Source: CAZLMG01 sp964560765 (GTDB lineage: Bacteria > Bdellovibrionota_B > Oligoflexia > Oligoflexales > CAZLMG01). Taken from it: DNA of 64,000 nt. The notes below the pieces were generated by a model. It saw nothing but the letters and a program-made list of their open reading frames with translations. It was not told the DNA's origin and ran no database searches. A program made the position numbers and the translations under genes. Of this stretch, positions 43,045-52,144 are shown in pieces. Position 1 is the first letter of the stretch, and each line of letters starts with the position of its first letter. The stretch covers positions 1-64,000 of the forward strand of contig CAZLMG010000020.1 in NCBI GenBank assembly GCA_964560765.1, read 5' to 3'.

Positions 43045-43557
43045 ATGATCGGTACAGAAACACTGGAAACTGTCTCCAAAAGGGAGCAAACGACGCCCCA
43101 AACCGCGCCAGGCAGCGGAGCTACTGCGCTATTGATGGCCCAGCATCGCGAAGTGGAGAGAATTTTCGGCCAGATAGAAAGAGCGGGTGAGAGGGCATTC
43201 GCGACCAAGAGAAAGTTGCTCAAAGGCTTAAGTGAGAAGCTGGCGTTTCACATGAAGTTGGAAGAGGACATTTTTTACCCTGCAGCAAAAAAAGTTGCTG
43301 ATGACGCCATTCTCGAAGCTACTGATGAGCACAACAAAATCAAACAGCTCCTACGCAAGCTCTCCGGGATTGAGCGAGGCGATGAGACATTCAGTGCTAA
43401 AATCGAAGCACTGAAAGAATTGATTGAGCACCATATCATGGAGGAGGAAACCGAGCTTTTCCCGGAATGCGATAAATTGATCGCAAAGGAGGAGTTGGCC
43501 GCTCTCGCAGAGAAAATGGCAAAACTCGTCAAGAAGAAGATGGATGTTCGCCACTGA
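43045..43557 (+). CDS. Hemerythrin-like HHE-domain protein
   Basis: The product is 170 residues; ATG 43045 follows GAGGAG. After a Thr/Gln-rich N-tail there is a four-helix HHE domain: MAQHREVERIF (His 1), FHMKLEEDIFYPAA (HxxxE), DEHNKIKQLL (His), IEHHIMEEETELFPE (HxxxE). These are the di-iron ligands of hemerythrin-like proteins (established). Such proteins bind O2 or protect iron-sulphur proteins from oxidative or nitrosative stress. It is cytoplasmic. Beside the stress-type gene at 43724 it may form a small stress unit. Confidence 0.88.
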   Translation: MIGTETLETVSKREQTTPQTAPGSGATALLMAQHREVERIFGQIERAGERAFATKRKLLKGLSEKLAFHMKLEEDIFYPAAKKVADDAILEATDEHNKIKQLLRKLSGIERGDETFSAKIEALKELIEHHIMEEETELFPECDKLIAKEELAALAEKMAKLVKKKMDVRH

Positions 43558-43723
43558 AGCGCGGCGCATTCGAAGTTGCGCAATATGGATGAATAACGCA
43601 CCGTTGAAAGGATTGCCACTAAGGCTGCGGGGCGGACCAAAGTGAAGAGTGAACTCGAAGTTTCATCTCAGTGAGATTGCTCCCGCACATGGGAGGATTT
43701 TTTTCAACAAAGAGGGGACCATC

Positions 43724-44329
43724 ATGACCAACAAGAATACAGCAGTCTTTGCAATTTTTCGTGATCGCGTGGGTGTCGAAAACGCGGTTAATGATTTAAA
43801 AGCCGCCGCCTTTCTCAATACAGATATTTCGGTTTTATTTCCCGACAATGAGGGAACAAAAGATTTCGCTCACGAGAAATCGACCAAAGCCCCTGAAGGC
43901 GCGACGACTGGAGGAGCTGCGGGCGCGGTTTTAGGCGGAGGTCTTGGATGGCTCGTTGGTATCGGTAGCATTGCGATTCCCGGCGTTGGTCCATTGATCG
44001 CGGCAGGTCCGATCATGGCCGCACTTGCCGGAGCCGGAGTTGGTGGAGCGCTTGGAGGTCTGACGGGTGCCCTCGTCGGGATGGGGATCCCCGAATACGA
44101 AGCCAAGCGCTACGAGGGTAAGGTTAAAGACGGCGGAATTCTGATTTCTGTCCACTGTGATGAATCAGCATTAGTAAAGCGAGCCAAAGAGATATTGGAG
44201 AGGGCCGGCGGAGAAGGCATCGCTTCCTCGGGAGAGTCCTCGAACGTCGTTAAGGGGTCGGCAACGGATATGACTCCGGCTCAAACAGCCACTTGGGATT
44301 ACGATAGGGACCATAGTTCGCGAGTATAG
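43724..44329 (+). CDS. Glycine-rich membrane-associated stress-type protein
   Basis: The product is 201 residues when started at ATG 43724, which has an AGAGGGG site eight bases ahead; an upstream in-frame ATG at 43649 lacks support. The N-terminus (FAIFRDRVGVENAVNDLKAA) is a ferredoxin-like fold of the type seen in GSP17M/YflT and DUF3341-like proteins. The middle (about 65-125) is a Gly/Ala-rich double hydrophobic hairpin (TTGGAAGAVLGGGLGWLVG, VGGALGGLTGALVGMG) and the end repeats the first fold in part (GILISVHCDESALVKRAKEIL). It may insert into the membrane. The role is unknown but such proteins are often induced by stress. Confidence 0.7.
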   Translation: MTNKNTAVFAIFRDRVGVENAVNDLKAAAFLNTDISVLFPDNEGTKDFAHEKSTKAPEGATTGGAAGAVLGGGLGWLVGIGSIAIPGVGPLIAAGPIMAALAGAGVGGALGGLTGALVGMGIPEYEAKRYEGKVKDGGILISVHCDESALVKRAKEILERAGGEGIASSGESSNVVKGSATDMTPAQTATWDYDRDHSSRV

Positions 44330-44333
44330 ATCG

Positions 44334-44440
44334 AAGACGTCTTGCGCGGCCAAGGGGCGAACAGAGTTTTCCTGTTCAGCCTCTGCAAAAGGTGGCAATA
44401 TCGGCGAAAGTGTTGATCGACCTTTTGTAGACGTCTTTTT
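44334..44440 (+). ncRNA. Candidate structured RNA: three-way junction ending in a U-tract before darP
   Basis: A nine-pair outer stem (AAGACGTCT at 44334-44342 with AGACGTCTT at 44429-44437) closes two inner hairpins: 44354-44383 (GGGGC-GAACAG with CTGTTC-A-GCCTC, loop about seven bases) and 44386-44427 (CAAAAGGT with ACCTTTTG, loop 26). The outer stem runs into a T-tract at 44436-44440, and the darP AGGA site follows at once. This could be a terminator-like leader, an attenuator or a small RNA. The AGACGTCT repeats are also self-palindromic, so other folds exist. Confidence 0.35.
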
Positions 44441-44448
44441 AGGATCAC

Positions 44449-44973
44449 ATGCGCGAAAAGTATCCATCCAAAGCCGATCCCAATAGCAAGTCGGGCAAGA
44501 AGCGCGCCCAGGAAGTGATTCAGAAGCTCACCAAAGAGCTCGTGGACCTCAAGGACGGTGAATTTGCTGCGCTTGAGATCGATGCGGACTTACGAGATGA
44601 GATTCAGGTTGCCCGCGACCTGAAGTCACCCCCTGCCCGACGGCGTCAACTTCGGTACCTTGCCCATCAGGTCGCCGATGGGGACGTCGAGTCCCTGCAA
44701 GCCGCCTTAGATAAGCTCAAGGCAGGAAAGCGCTCTGACGCCGAAGACTTCCAAAAACTAGAAATCCTGCGCGAACAGATCGTTGCCGGCGACGAGAGCA
44801 CGGTCTTGCAGATTTGTGCCGATCTGCCGAATTGCGATCCCAAGAATCTCCGAAAGCTTCAGCTCCAATCTCAGGCGGAGCTCAAAGTCGGCAAGTCTGT
44901 CACGGCGGCGCGCGCCCTGTTCCGCTATTTACGCCAAGTTTCAAAAGTTCAAATTGAGGCCCCAACCGAGTAG
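44449..44973 (+). CDS. darP: DarP (YjgA/DUF615) ribosome biogenesis factor
   Basis: The product is 174 residues; ATG 44449 has AGGA four bases upstream. It aligns with E. coli YjgA over most of its length: KRAQEVIQKLTKELVDL, LEIDADLRDEIQVARDLK, RRRQLRYLAHQVADGDVESL, ALDKLKAG, FQKLEILREQIVAGD, and a C-terminal ARALFRYLRQ. DarP binds immature 50S subunits near the peptidyl transferase centre (established). It is a helical, cytoplasmic, single-gene unit, preceded directly by the structured region at 44334-44440. Confidence 0.88.
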   Translation: MREKYPSKADPNSKSGKKRAQEVIQKLTKELVDLKDGEFAALEIDADLRDEIQVARDLKSPPARRRQLRYLAHQVADGDVESLQAALDKLKAGKRSDAEDFQKLEILREQIVAGDESTVLQICADLPNCDPKNLRKLQLQSQAELKVGKSVTAARALFRYLRQVSKVQIEAPTE

Positions 44974-45015
44974 AATGTTTCGCAGTCATTCGGACATTCC
45001 ATTGCGGAGGCCAGC

Positions 45016-46383
45016 ATGCGCATTTTGACGCTGATTTGCATGATATCATCAGTTCTTCAAGGTTCGCGACTTCTCGCCAACCCCTATCCCGACGAAAACG
45101 CTGTGCCAAAAGACCAATCACGAGTCCTCGCCGACCGTACTTTGCCGCTATCACTTGTCCAGATGTACGCCGATGCACAGCTAGCACTGCGGGTTGAGTT
45201 CGCTTGGGACGAAAAGGGCGAACGCTTCTTTCTCGCCGATAGCGTCGTCGAGAATTCGGGGACGAACGCGCTGGCACGACGCGCTCGTCACCGCGATCCC
45301 CATGGTAGCTATGTCGCCAGCTTATCGCCCACGGACGGTAGTGGTCCTACGACGTGGGCATCCATCGGCACTGGCTCCGAATTCCGGCAGTTGACACGTG
45401 CCCTCACCTTTCGCTTTCCCGCGCCGACGTCACCCGTCATGCTGCGACTCTTGGCTGAACATCCAGTGTCTGGTGACACGCAAGAAGTGCTTGCGATGAA
45501 CATCGACCCGAAGCTGGTCCGTCGATCCATCATGACTCCAGAATCTCTCCTTGCTGACGGCACCGAAGTCCGCTTGGTGCGTGCCGCGACAGCGAGCAAC
45601 AGGCTCATTTTCAACGTCTATGCCGAAGGCTACAGCGAGACAAAGCGGGCCCAGTTTTGGCGAGATGCATCCCGTGCGGCCGACGCACTCGCTGCGGCAA
45701 AGTGGCCAGGCTTGGAACATTTCGAGATTCGAGCCGTATTTGCACCGTCGACGAAATCCCTCGGACGGGCACAGAATCTAGGCCTTCCCATTCCCGAACG
45801 CGATTCCTTTTTGGGGCTGTACTTTCCCTATTGGCGTGACCACTTCCGATGGTATCATGTCCTCTATCCCACGCGAGAGGCGCGCTATCGGCGCGGCCTA
45901 GCCGTAGCCCCCTACGACCATCCTATTGCCATCGTCGATGATGCCGAATACTGGGGCGTGGGAAATTTTAACGAGTTAACAGCGATTCCAGCTCGCTCTT
46001 CCAGCTTCACGTATCTCCTCTTGCACGAGTTGGGGCATTACTTCGGACTGAATGAGGAATACGAGGGAGGCGGCCCTACAGAACTGGCATTCGCACCAGG
46101 AATTCGCGAACCATGGAGCCAAAACATCACCTTTCTGGCGGATGCCAGCGCCCTGAAATGGCGCCAGCATGTTTCACCGTCCATTCCCATTCCAACGCCC
46201 GAGAGCATCTGGCAAAGCGGTCGTCCCATCGGCGCTTATGCAGGTGGATACGCCAACAGTGAGCCACAAGGGCATAGTCACAAGCCCGGCTTTCAGTGCG
46301 TGATGGAATCTGGCCGCAGCTTTTGTTCCGTTTGCAACGCGGCACTTCGGTCGCGAGTGGAGTATGACCTATCCCTAGATTGA
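45016..46383 (+). CDS. Secreted zinc metallopeptidase, M64 (IgA peptidase)-like
   Basis: The product is 455 residues. Its signal peptide ends near SRLLA. The N-terminal half (about 30-170) is a beta domain. The catalytic part has VRAATASNRLIFNVYAEGYSE early on, the zinc motif HELGHYFGLNEEYE (His337 as first ligand), and a C-terminal GAYAGGYANSEPQGHSHKPG... CVMESGRSFCSVC, matching M64 peptidases (HExxH, then GAYxGxxY and FCPVC-like motifs). Cys residues in the last motif probably form a disulfide or metal site. This is a secreted or periplasmic protease, with a hydrolase gene 50 bases downstream. Confidence 0.85.
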   Translation: MRILTLICMISSVLQGSRLLANPYPDENAVPKDQSRVLADRTLPLSLVQMYADAQLALRVEFAWDEKGERFFLADSVVENSGTNALARRARHRDPHGSYVASLSPTDGSGPTTWASIGTGSEFRQLTRALTFRFPAPTSPVMLRLLAEHPVSGDTQEVLAMNIDPKLVRRSIMTPESLLADGTEVRLVRAATASNRLIFNVYAEGYSETKRAQFWRDASRAADALAAAKWPGLEHFEIRAVFAPSTKSLGRAQNLGLPIPERDSFLGLYFPYWRDHFRWYHVLYPTREARYRRGLAVAPYDHPIAIVDDAEYWGVGNFNELTAIPARSSSFTYLLLHELGHYFGLNEEYEGGGPTELAFAPGIREPWSQNITFLADASALKWRQHVSPSIPIPTPESIWQSGRPIGAYAGGYANSEPQGHSHKPGFQCVMESGRSFCSVCNAALRSRVEYDLSLD

Positions 46384-46433
46384 TGCCATTAATGAAGGGC
46401 CTTGGCCGAATTTGAGCACGGAGTTGACTGAAG

Positions 46434-47342
46434 GTGTTGGAACGCAAACTTTCTGAGCAATGGACAGTATCGTTCAAGAGTAGCCACGACGGCCGGTGCC
46501 AATTACGGACCGCCATCTTTCGTAAAGATCCCCGTGTTCCGTTACGGCGACTCGTCGTCTACTTTCATGGTCTCGGCGAATGGATCGAGAAGAATCACGA
46601 AATCCCTGAGTGGCTGGATTTACCAGCAGACTGCGGCTTTTTAACCTGGGACCACCGGGGTCAAGGCCGATCGACGGGGTATCGCGCCCATGTTGACGAC
46701 TTCGCCGACTATGTTCTCGATGGCGACAAGATCATACGAGAGTATGCGCAAGGTATGCCTTACGCGGTCATCGCCCACTCCATGGGATCGTTAATCGCTC
46801 TGTGCGGCGTTTTGCGTCAAGAATTGAGTCCGACTGCAATCGCCCTGTGCGCACCCCTGATTCGCATGCCCGAGCGCCTCTTTCCGAATTCTGTTGCCAA
46901 GCCTCTGGCACAATTCCTGTCTTCGATTGGATTCGCGCGACGATCTGTCAGCTTCAGCAAGAAGATTCGCCCAAGATTCGAAGAGAATATTTTGACGCAT
47001 GATCGGCAAATGTACGAAGTCATCTGCAATTCGCCGCACTCGCCGCGGGTGCCGACTTTCGGTTGGGTAGCCAGTGCGTTTAAGTCGCTTGATTTTGTGC
47101 ATGCCGCCGAAAGTATGAAGATGCTATCCGCCAAAACCTTAGTTCTTGGACCCGGTGAGGAGGCTTATTACCATCCAAAGTGGCTGCAGCATTGGGCCGA
47201 ACAGGCAGCTGAGCACGCTCCAGCGGCAGTCCGCTATGTGCAGATTGAGGGAGCGAGGCACGAACTTTTCTCTGAGGTTGAAACCCATCGCCAAATCGCG
47301 GTGAACGAGATTCGGCGATGGTTTGCGGAGTGGATTTATTGA
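46434..47342 (+). CDS. Lysophospholipase/monoacylglycerol lipase-like alpha/beta hydrolase
   Basis: The product is 302 residues. GTG 46434 is used as the start; TTG 46437 is the next codon. It carries YFHGLGEW (oxyanion loop), FLTWDHRGQGRSTG, the elbow AHSMGS with the catalytic Ser near residue 117, and EGARHELFSE with the catalytic His near the end, a layout typical of PldB and monoglyceride lipases (COG2267). The acid residue of the triad is less clear: LGPGEEAYY has Glu where Asp is usual. No signal peptide is seen. It cleaves ester lipids; the substrate is unknown. The convergent M28 peptidase gene ends 34 bases away. Confidence 0.85.
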   Translation: MLERKLSEQWTVSFKSSHDGRCQLRTAIFRKDPRVPLRRLVVYFHGLGEWIEKNHEIPEWLDLPADCGFLTWDHRGQGRSTGYRAHVDDFADYVLDGDKIIREYAQGMPYAVIAHSMGSLIALCGVLRQELSPTAIALCAPLIRMPERLFPNSVAKPLAQFLSSIGFARRSVSFSKKIRPRFEENILTHDRQMYEVICNSPHSPRVPTFGWVASAFKSLDFVHAAESMKMLSAKTLVLGPGEEAYYHPKWLQHWAEQAAEHAPAAVRYVQIEGARHELFSEVETHRQIAVNEIRRWFAEWIY

Positions 47343-47375
47343 GATTCAGGAAATTAGACCCCACACAAAATAAAC

Positions 47376-48488
47376 CTAATCAACAAGTCCCGCTTTCAGC
47401 GCCAAAGCCGCAATGTTCAGACGAACAATCTCTTTGCCATAGGCAAAATTGAGAGTGCTTAGCGTGTCACAGGACCTGTGCCAGCAGGGTGTATGCGTAT
47501 TCCAGTGCTCGATGGTCAATAGGGTTGGTACTCCCGCCTCAATAAACGGCACGTGATCAGAACCCCAAGCGTTGAGCACTTTGTTCGGGCGCAATGTAGT
47601 GTAAGTCATCGCGACATCGGCCATCCAGTCGGTGAGCGCCTCAAACACCGGTTCCGTTTCCAGGTCCACAATGCCGTTGGCGTTGTGGGCGATCATGTCC
47701 ATGTTTACGACAAATTTGACAGACGCGAGCTTACCCTGCTCGCGCAGCTGACGGACATAGCGACGAGCGCCCAACAATCCCTCCTCCTCATCTTCGGTAA
47801 TTAGGAATAAAATCGATCGTTCAGTTTCTACATCCGCAAAAACGCGCGCCGCCTCCAAAACACCTGACGCGCCGCTTGCATTATCGTCGGCGCCGACTGT
47901 GTTGGCCACCGTATCCATGTGGCCAACGATTATCACCACTTCTTCGGGATGGACCGTGCCTTGCTTCCAGGTTTCGATATTGTAGTTGTGGGTTGGCTCA
48001 TAGCCATACTGTCGGAGGCGATCCATCATCCAGGTAATGGATGCATTTGTGGTACGAGTGCCGTGCTCGACGACTTCCGTCACCGTGTTTTCAAATGACT
48101 CGGCCGTCACTTGTTCGGTCATGGCCTCGATGCGAGGATCCCTTTTCGAGAGGCCCAAGCGCTGTTTGACCTGATGCAGAATCGGTGACACAGGCGTCAC
48201 GCTCAATACGTCAAGATCGATGGGCTTTAACGCGCTCCGGACACCTGCCGGCAGCATGGACAACGAAATTCCCGGTCGAAGCTCAAAAATTTGAATGCGG
48301 CCCTTGTCAACGACCACATCCGCATACGGGCCCATCTGATCCAGTACTTCGTGGTCGTGCATCGTCACCGTGTAATACTGCGGCTCTTGGTCGCGTGCGC
48401 CAAGAACAGCCAACGTCGCCGTCAGCAAGAGCGCGCCTTTCCATCGAGACGGACGTCGAATAGAATTTGAGAAGATAGTCTTCGCCAT
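47376..48488 (-). CDS. M28-family zinc aminopeptidase, exported
   Basis: The product is 370 residues when started at ATG 48488, which has a GGGGG site five bases ahead; the upstream in-frame ATG at 48548 lacks a ribosome site. A basic N-region and hydrophobic signal (ALLLTATLAVLG) suggest export. The M28 metal ligands are in order: GHMDT (His), GADDNASGA (bridging Asp), TEDEEEG (catalytic Glu and ligand), NMDMIAHN (Asp), CWHRSCDT (His). A pro-domain of about 130 residues precedes the catalytic domain. It probably removes N-terminal residues from peptides in the periplasm or outside. The four-TM gene lies upstream on the same strand. Confidence 0.88.
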   Translation of the reverse strand: MAKTIFSNSIRRPSRWKGALLLTATLAVLGARDQEPQYYTVTMHDHEVLDQMGPYADVVVDKGRIQIFELRPGISLSMLPAGVRSALKPIDLDVLSVTPVSPILHQVKQRLGLSKRDPRIEAMTEQVTAESFENTVTEVVEHGTRTTNASITWMMDRLRQYGYEPTHNYNIETWKQGTVHPEEVVIIVGHMDTVANTVGADDNASGASGVLEAARVFADVETERSILFLITEDEEEGLLGARRYVRQLREQGKLASVKFVVNMDMIAHNANGIVDLETEPVFEALTDWMADVAMTYTTLRPNKVLNAWGSDHVPFIEAGVPTLLTIEHWNTHTPCWHRSCDTLSTLNFAYGKEIVRLNIAALALKAGLVD

Positions 48489-48595
48489 AGTGACCCCCGC
48501 AGTGCCGTAAGCATGTTCATTTCTCGCTAGTTTAGCAGAAAGGCACAAGAATCACAGCTTGCGGGGCGTCAGAACAAAATGGTCGAGCGCCGCGC

Positions 48596-48967
48596 TTAGA
48601 ACGGCTTGCTTCCCGCCAGGTACGCACCAAGGCCGCCAATGACGACGACGAGCGACCAGGTAAGCCGCGCCAGACTCGGTTTGCGATAAGCAACCGCTAA
48701 CATGCCGCCCAATAACAACCACAATGCAATCTTGAGCAGGGCCCACGTTGGGATGGAGCCGTGGGGCACACCGATACGCGCCAAAAGGCCAAAGCCACCG
48801 AGCAAAACAAGAAAGAGACCTATGCCGTGCGACATCCCGATCGCTTTTCGCCAGCGATGTTCCTTGCCACCACCATTGATGACGTGGGTCAGTACGCCAC
48901 CCAGCGCCAGGAACACCAGCGTAAGGCCGACAACGTGTAAGACCTTATAGACGGAATACGAAATCAT
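48596..48967 (-). CDS. Small four-TM membrane protein of unknown function
   Basis: The product is 123 residues with four hydrophobic segments of about 20 residues each (LHVVGLTLVFLALGGVLTHV, HGIGLFLVLLGGFGLLA, WALLKIALWLLLGGMLAV, TWSLVVVIGGLGAYLAG). The N-terminus SVYKVLHVVG with conserved His resembles SirB/CopD-like haem- or copper-associated membrane proteins, but the match is weak. ATG 48967 has a GGGGG run about nine bases ahead. The next gene on the strand, the M28 peptidase, starts 107 bases downstream. Confidence 0.65.
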   Translation of the reverse strand: MISYSVYKVLHVVGLTLVFLALGGVLTHVINGGGKEHRWRKAIGMSHGIGLFLVLLGGFGLLARIGVPHGSIPTWALLKIALWLLLGGMLAVAYRKPSLARLTWSLVVVIGGLGAYLAGSKPF

Positions 48968-49191
48968 GCGGAAGCACCCCCATCGTGGACACCGGGATTA
49001 ACGAGCGGAAAATACTAAACAATTCCAAGAAGAAGGTCCACTTGGGATTTCTTTGGCTACCAATCACTTTCCCCAAACAAGATCCATTTACTCTTCTTCA
49101 TTCGACGCGGTGTTGCTAGTATCACCGCTCCAGTGAATTCAGCATCTTAAAGTCCGCATTCGCGAACTCCAGCATAAGGGAAACAAGTACC

Positions 49192-51408
49192 ATGTCGAAA
49201 ATCATTTACACCTTCACCGACGAAGCACCTGCACTTGCCACATTTTCCTTGCTGCCAATCGTGCAAGCATTCACCAAGGCAGCTGGGGTTGAGGTAGAAA
49301 CCAAGGACATCTCGCTGGCCGGTCGCATCCTCGCCAACTTTCCCGAAAAGCTGAATGCATCGCAAAAGCTCGGTGATGCCCTTTCTGAAATGGGAGAATT
49401 GGCAAAAACGCCGAACGCAAATATCATCAAGCTTCCCAATATCAGCGCCTCAGTGCCGCAGCTCAGGGCAGCAATCAAAGAACTGCAAGAGCAGGGATAC
49501 GCAGTTCCGAGTTATCCGGAAGATCCACGCAGCGATGCGGAGAAGGACATCAAGGCTCGCTACGCCAAGGTACTAGGCAGCGCCGTCAATCCTGTTCTAC
49601 GCGAAGGCAATTCCGATCGACGCGTGGCGCCTGCGGTGAAGCAGTATGCGAAAAAGCATCCCCATTCCATGGGCAAATGGAGCGCAGACAGCAAGTCGCA
49701 CGTTTCCCACATGAATGACGGCGACTTTTACGGCAGTGAACAGTCGACGGTGATGTCCGAACCGTGCAGCGTCAAAATCGAGTATGTCGGTGCCGACGGC
49801 AACTCCAAGGTGCTGAAGGACGCGATCAAACTGCAAGCGGGAGAGGTTGTCGACGCCTCGGTGATGAGCTGTAAGCGCCTTCGATCGTTTTATGAAGCCG
49901 AGATCGAGGATGCCAAATCGAAGAGTGTACTTCTCTCTTTGCATCTCAAAGCAACCATGATGAAGGTCTCGGACCCGATCATGTTTGGCCATGCGGTATC
50001 CATATACTTCCAAGACGTCTTTGAGAAACACGCCAACAAGTTCACTGAGCTCGGCGTCAATCCAAACAACGGGCTCGGAGATGTCTACTCAAAACTCAGC
50101 ACTTTGCCCGCGAACTTGCGCGCAGAAGTCGAGGCTGACATTGCCGCCACCTACAAGAAGCGTCCGCCTCTCGCCATGGTCGACTCGGATAAGGGCATCA
50201 CCAACTTGCACGTACCCAGTGACGTGATCATCGATGCCTCCATGCCGGCCGCCATTCGCACGTCCGGCCAGATGTGGGGTCCGGATGGGAAACCACATGA
50301 CACCAAGTATATGATTCCGGATCGTTGCTACGCGGGCATCTATCAAGCCACGATTGATTTCTGCAAAAAGCACGGAGCCTTCAACCCGGCAACGATGGGC
50401 AGCGTTGCCAACGTCGGCCTGATGGCGCAAAAGGCCGAAGAGTATGGGTCCCACGACAAAACGTTCGAAATCACCGGTCATGGTACGGTGCGCGTGATTT
50501 CCAGCACTGGCCAGACGCTGTTTGAGCATAAAGTAGAAAAAGGTGACCTCTGGCGTATGTGCCAGACGAAAGACGCCGCCATTCGCGACTGGGTCGGCCT
50601 AGCTGTACGCCGCGCCAGAGCGACTATGACTCCCGCCATTTTCTGGCTGGACCCAAAACGCGCGCACGACGCTAGCCTTATTGCCAAGGTCGAAAAGTAT
50701 TTGCCAGACCACAAAACCGATGGTCTTGAGATCCGCATCATGTCCCCAGTCGACGCCATCAATTACAGCATGGAACGGAGCCGCGCCGGCAACGATACCA
50801 TTTCGGTAACCGGCAACGTTCTACGCGACTATTTGACCGATCTCTTCCCCATTCTCGAGCTGGGTACGAGCGCCAAAATGCTCTCCATCGTGCCTCTCCT
50901 TGCAGGTGGCGGTCTGTATGAAACGGGCGCCGGCGGCTCTGCACCCAAACACGTTCAACAGTTTTTGGAAGAAGGGTACTTGCGTTGGGATTCGTTGGGT
51001 GAATTCTTGGCACTGGCGGTCTCTCTCGAGGACCTTGCCGAAAAGACAAAGAACGCCAAAGCCCTAGTATTGGCCGAAGCGCTGAATGCAGCCAACAGCA
51101 AGTTTTTGGAGAATGATAAATCGCCAGCACGCAAAGTAGGTGAAATTGACAATCGCGGCAGTCATTTTTACTTGGCAATGTACTGGGCGCAAGCGATGGC
51201 AGCGCAGAGCAAAGATGTTTCCCTGCAGTCTCGTTTCGCCGATCTTGCCAAGAAATTGGAATCACAAGAGGCCAGGATTGTCGGCGAACTGAACGGCGCA
51301 CAAGGCAAACCGGTTGACATCGGAGGCTACTATCACCCGAATCCAAGCAAGACTTCGCAAGCCATGCGACCTAGCACCACATTTAACGCCGCACTCGAAA
51401 CCATTTGA
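49192..51408 (+). CDS. icd: Monomeric NADP-dependent isocitrate dehydrogenase
   Basis: This is a 738-residue enzyme of the large monomeric IDH-II type (MSKIIYTFTDEAPALATFSLLP at the N-terminus and motifs such as HPHSMGKWSADSKSHVSHM, VANVGLMAQKAEEYGSHDKTF and FLEEGYLRWDSLGEF). The length equals the family's usual size of about 740. It oxidises isocitrate to 2-oxoglutarate with NADP+ in the TCA cycle. ATG 49192 is preceded by a purine-rich AAGGG site. The GST gene starts 12 bases downstream and may share the transcript. Unrelated in sequence to the common homodimeric Icd. Confidence 0.95.
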   Translation: MSKIIYTFTDEAPALATFSLLPIVQAFTKAAGVEVETKDISLAGRILANFPEKLNASQKLGDALSEMGELAKTPNANIIKLPNISASVPQLRAAIKELQEQGYAVPSYPEDPRSDAEKDIKARYAKVLGSAVNPVLREGNSDRRVAPAVKQYAKKHPHSMGKWSADSKSHVSHMNDGDFYGSEQSTVMSEPCSVKIEYVGADGNSKVLKDAIKLQAGEVVDASVMSCKRLRSFYEAEIEDAKSKSVLLSLHLKATMMKVSDPIMFGHAVSIYFQDVFEKHANKFTELGVNPNNGLGDVYSKLSTLPANLRAEVEADIAATYKKRPPLAMVDSDKGITNLHVPSDVIIDASMPAAIRTSGQMWGPDGKPHDTKYMIPDRCYAGIYQATIDFCKKHGAFNPATMGSVANVGLMAQKAEEYGSHDKTFEITGHGTVRVISSTGQTLFEHKVEKGDLWRMCQTKDAAIRDWVGLAVRRARATMTPAIFWLDPKRAHDASLIAKVEKYLPDHKTDGLEIRIMSPVDAINYSMERSRAGNDTISVTGNVLRDYLTDLFPILELGTSAKMLSIVPLLAGGGLYETGAGGSAPKHVQQFLEEGYLRWDSLGEFLALAVSLEDLAEKTKNAKALVLAEALNAANSKFLENDKSPARKVGEIDNRGSHFYLAMYWAQAMAAQSKDVSLQSRFADLAKKLESQEARIVGELNGAQGKPVDIGGYYHPNPSKTSQAMRPSTTFNAALETI

Positions 51409-51420
51409 AGGAGTTCAACG

Positions 51421-52041
51421 ATGAAGCTGTATGATTGGAAAGATTCCTATAACTCGCGAAAGATCCTGGCCGTGGCTTTTGAGACCGATCAGCGGCTCGA
51501 ACTTTGCCCCATGGACTTGATGGGCAAGAAGGAACACAAGACCGACGAGCACATGAAGCGCAACCCCAATGGCAAAGTGCCCGTCCTCGAGCACAATGGA
51601 CAGTATCTATGGGAAAGTAATGCGATTCTGCTTTACGTCGCGTCCCTCGATCCGAAGTCCCGCTTGTTGCCGACGCAGCCCATGGAGCGAGCGCAGGTCG
51701 AGCGTTGGCTGCTTTGGCAAAATGCGCACTTGAGCCTGGCGATTGGCAAGATTAGTTACGAGAAAGTTTGGAAAGCCAAGTTTGGTGGTGGACCGGCAGA
51801 TCCCGCTGCCATCGAAGCGGCCATGCCAGAAGTCGATCGCTTTCTCGGCGTGCTGAACACAGCACTCGCCGGGAAAAATTTTGTCGAGGGTAGTCTCTCC
51901 GTCGCCGACTTTGCCTTGGCGACTTCTATTGGTTTGGCGAGAGAGTTGGAAATCTCGCTGACAAATTTCGCGGACATCAATCGCTGGTACCATTCGATTG
52001 CAGAACGCCCCAGTTGGAAGAATGCCCAGAAGTGGGATTAG
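51421..52041 (+). CDS. Glutathione S-transferase-like protein
   Basis: The product is 206 residues; ATG 51421 follows GGAG. The N-terminal thioredoxin-like half (MKLYDWKDSYNSRKILAVA, NPNGKVPVLEHNG, LWESNAILLYVA) has the cis-Pro and the ES motif that binds the gamma-glutamyl group. The C-terminal half is helical (VERWLLWQNAHLSLA, GSLSVADFALATSIG). In place of a classic Ser or Cys there is Ser10-Tyr11-Asn in the activation loop. GSTs conjugate glutathione to electrophiles or act in isomerase steps. It is co-directional with icd, 12 bases apart. Confidence 0.88.
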   Translation: MKLYDWKDSYNSRKILAVAFETDQRLELCPMDLMGKKEHKTDEHMKRNPNGKVPVLEHNGQYLWESNAILLYVASLDPKSRLLPTQPMERAQVERWLLWQNAHLSLAIGKISYEKVWKAKFGGGPADPAAIEAAMPEVDRFLGVLNTALAGKNFVEGSLSVADFALATSIGLARELEISLTNFADINRWYHSIAERPSWKNAQKWD

Positions 52042-52076
52042 GGATCCCGCTTTTGGCGCATTTGAAGTAATCGGCT

Positions 52077-52121
52077 AAAAAAATGAGTAGCCCTCTGCAG
52101 GCGCAATGCACCTCAGAGGGC
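52077..52121 (-). terminator. Rho-independent terminator of the minus-strand lipoprotein gene
   Basis: GCCCTCTG (52090-52097) pairs with CAGAGGGC (52114-52121); inner AGG/CCT extends the stem with a bulge. Read leftward, the minus-strand RNA has a seven-base T run (the A run at 52077-52083 on the plus strand) six bases after the stem, so it ends the transcript of the gene at 52145-53032. The GST transcript converges here. Confidence 0.75.
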
Positions 52122-52144
52122 AGACAACCAGGAGAGTGATGGCT

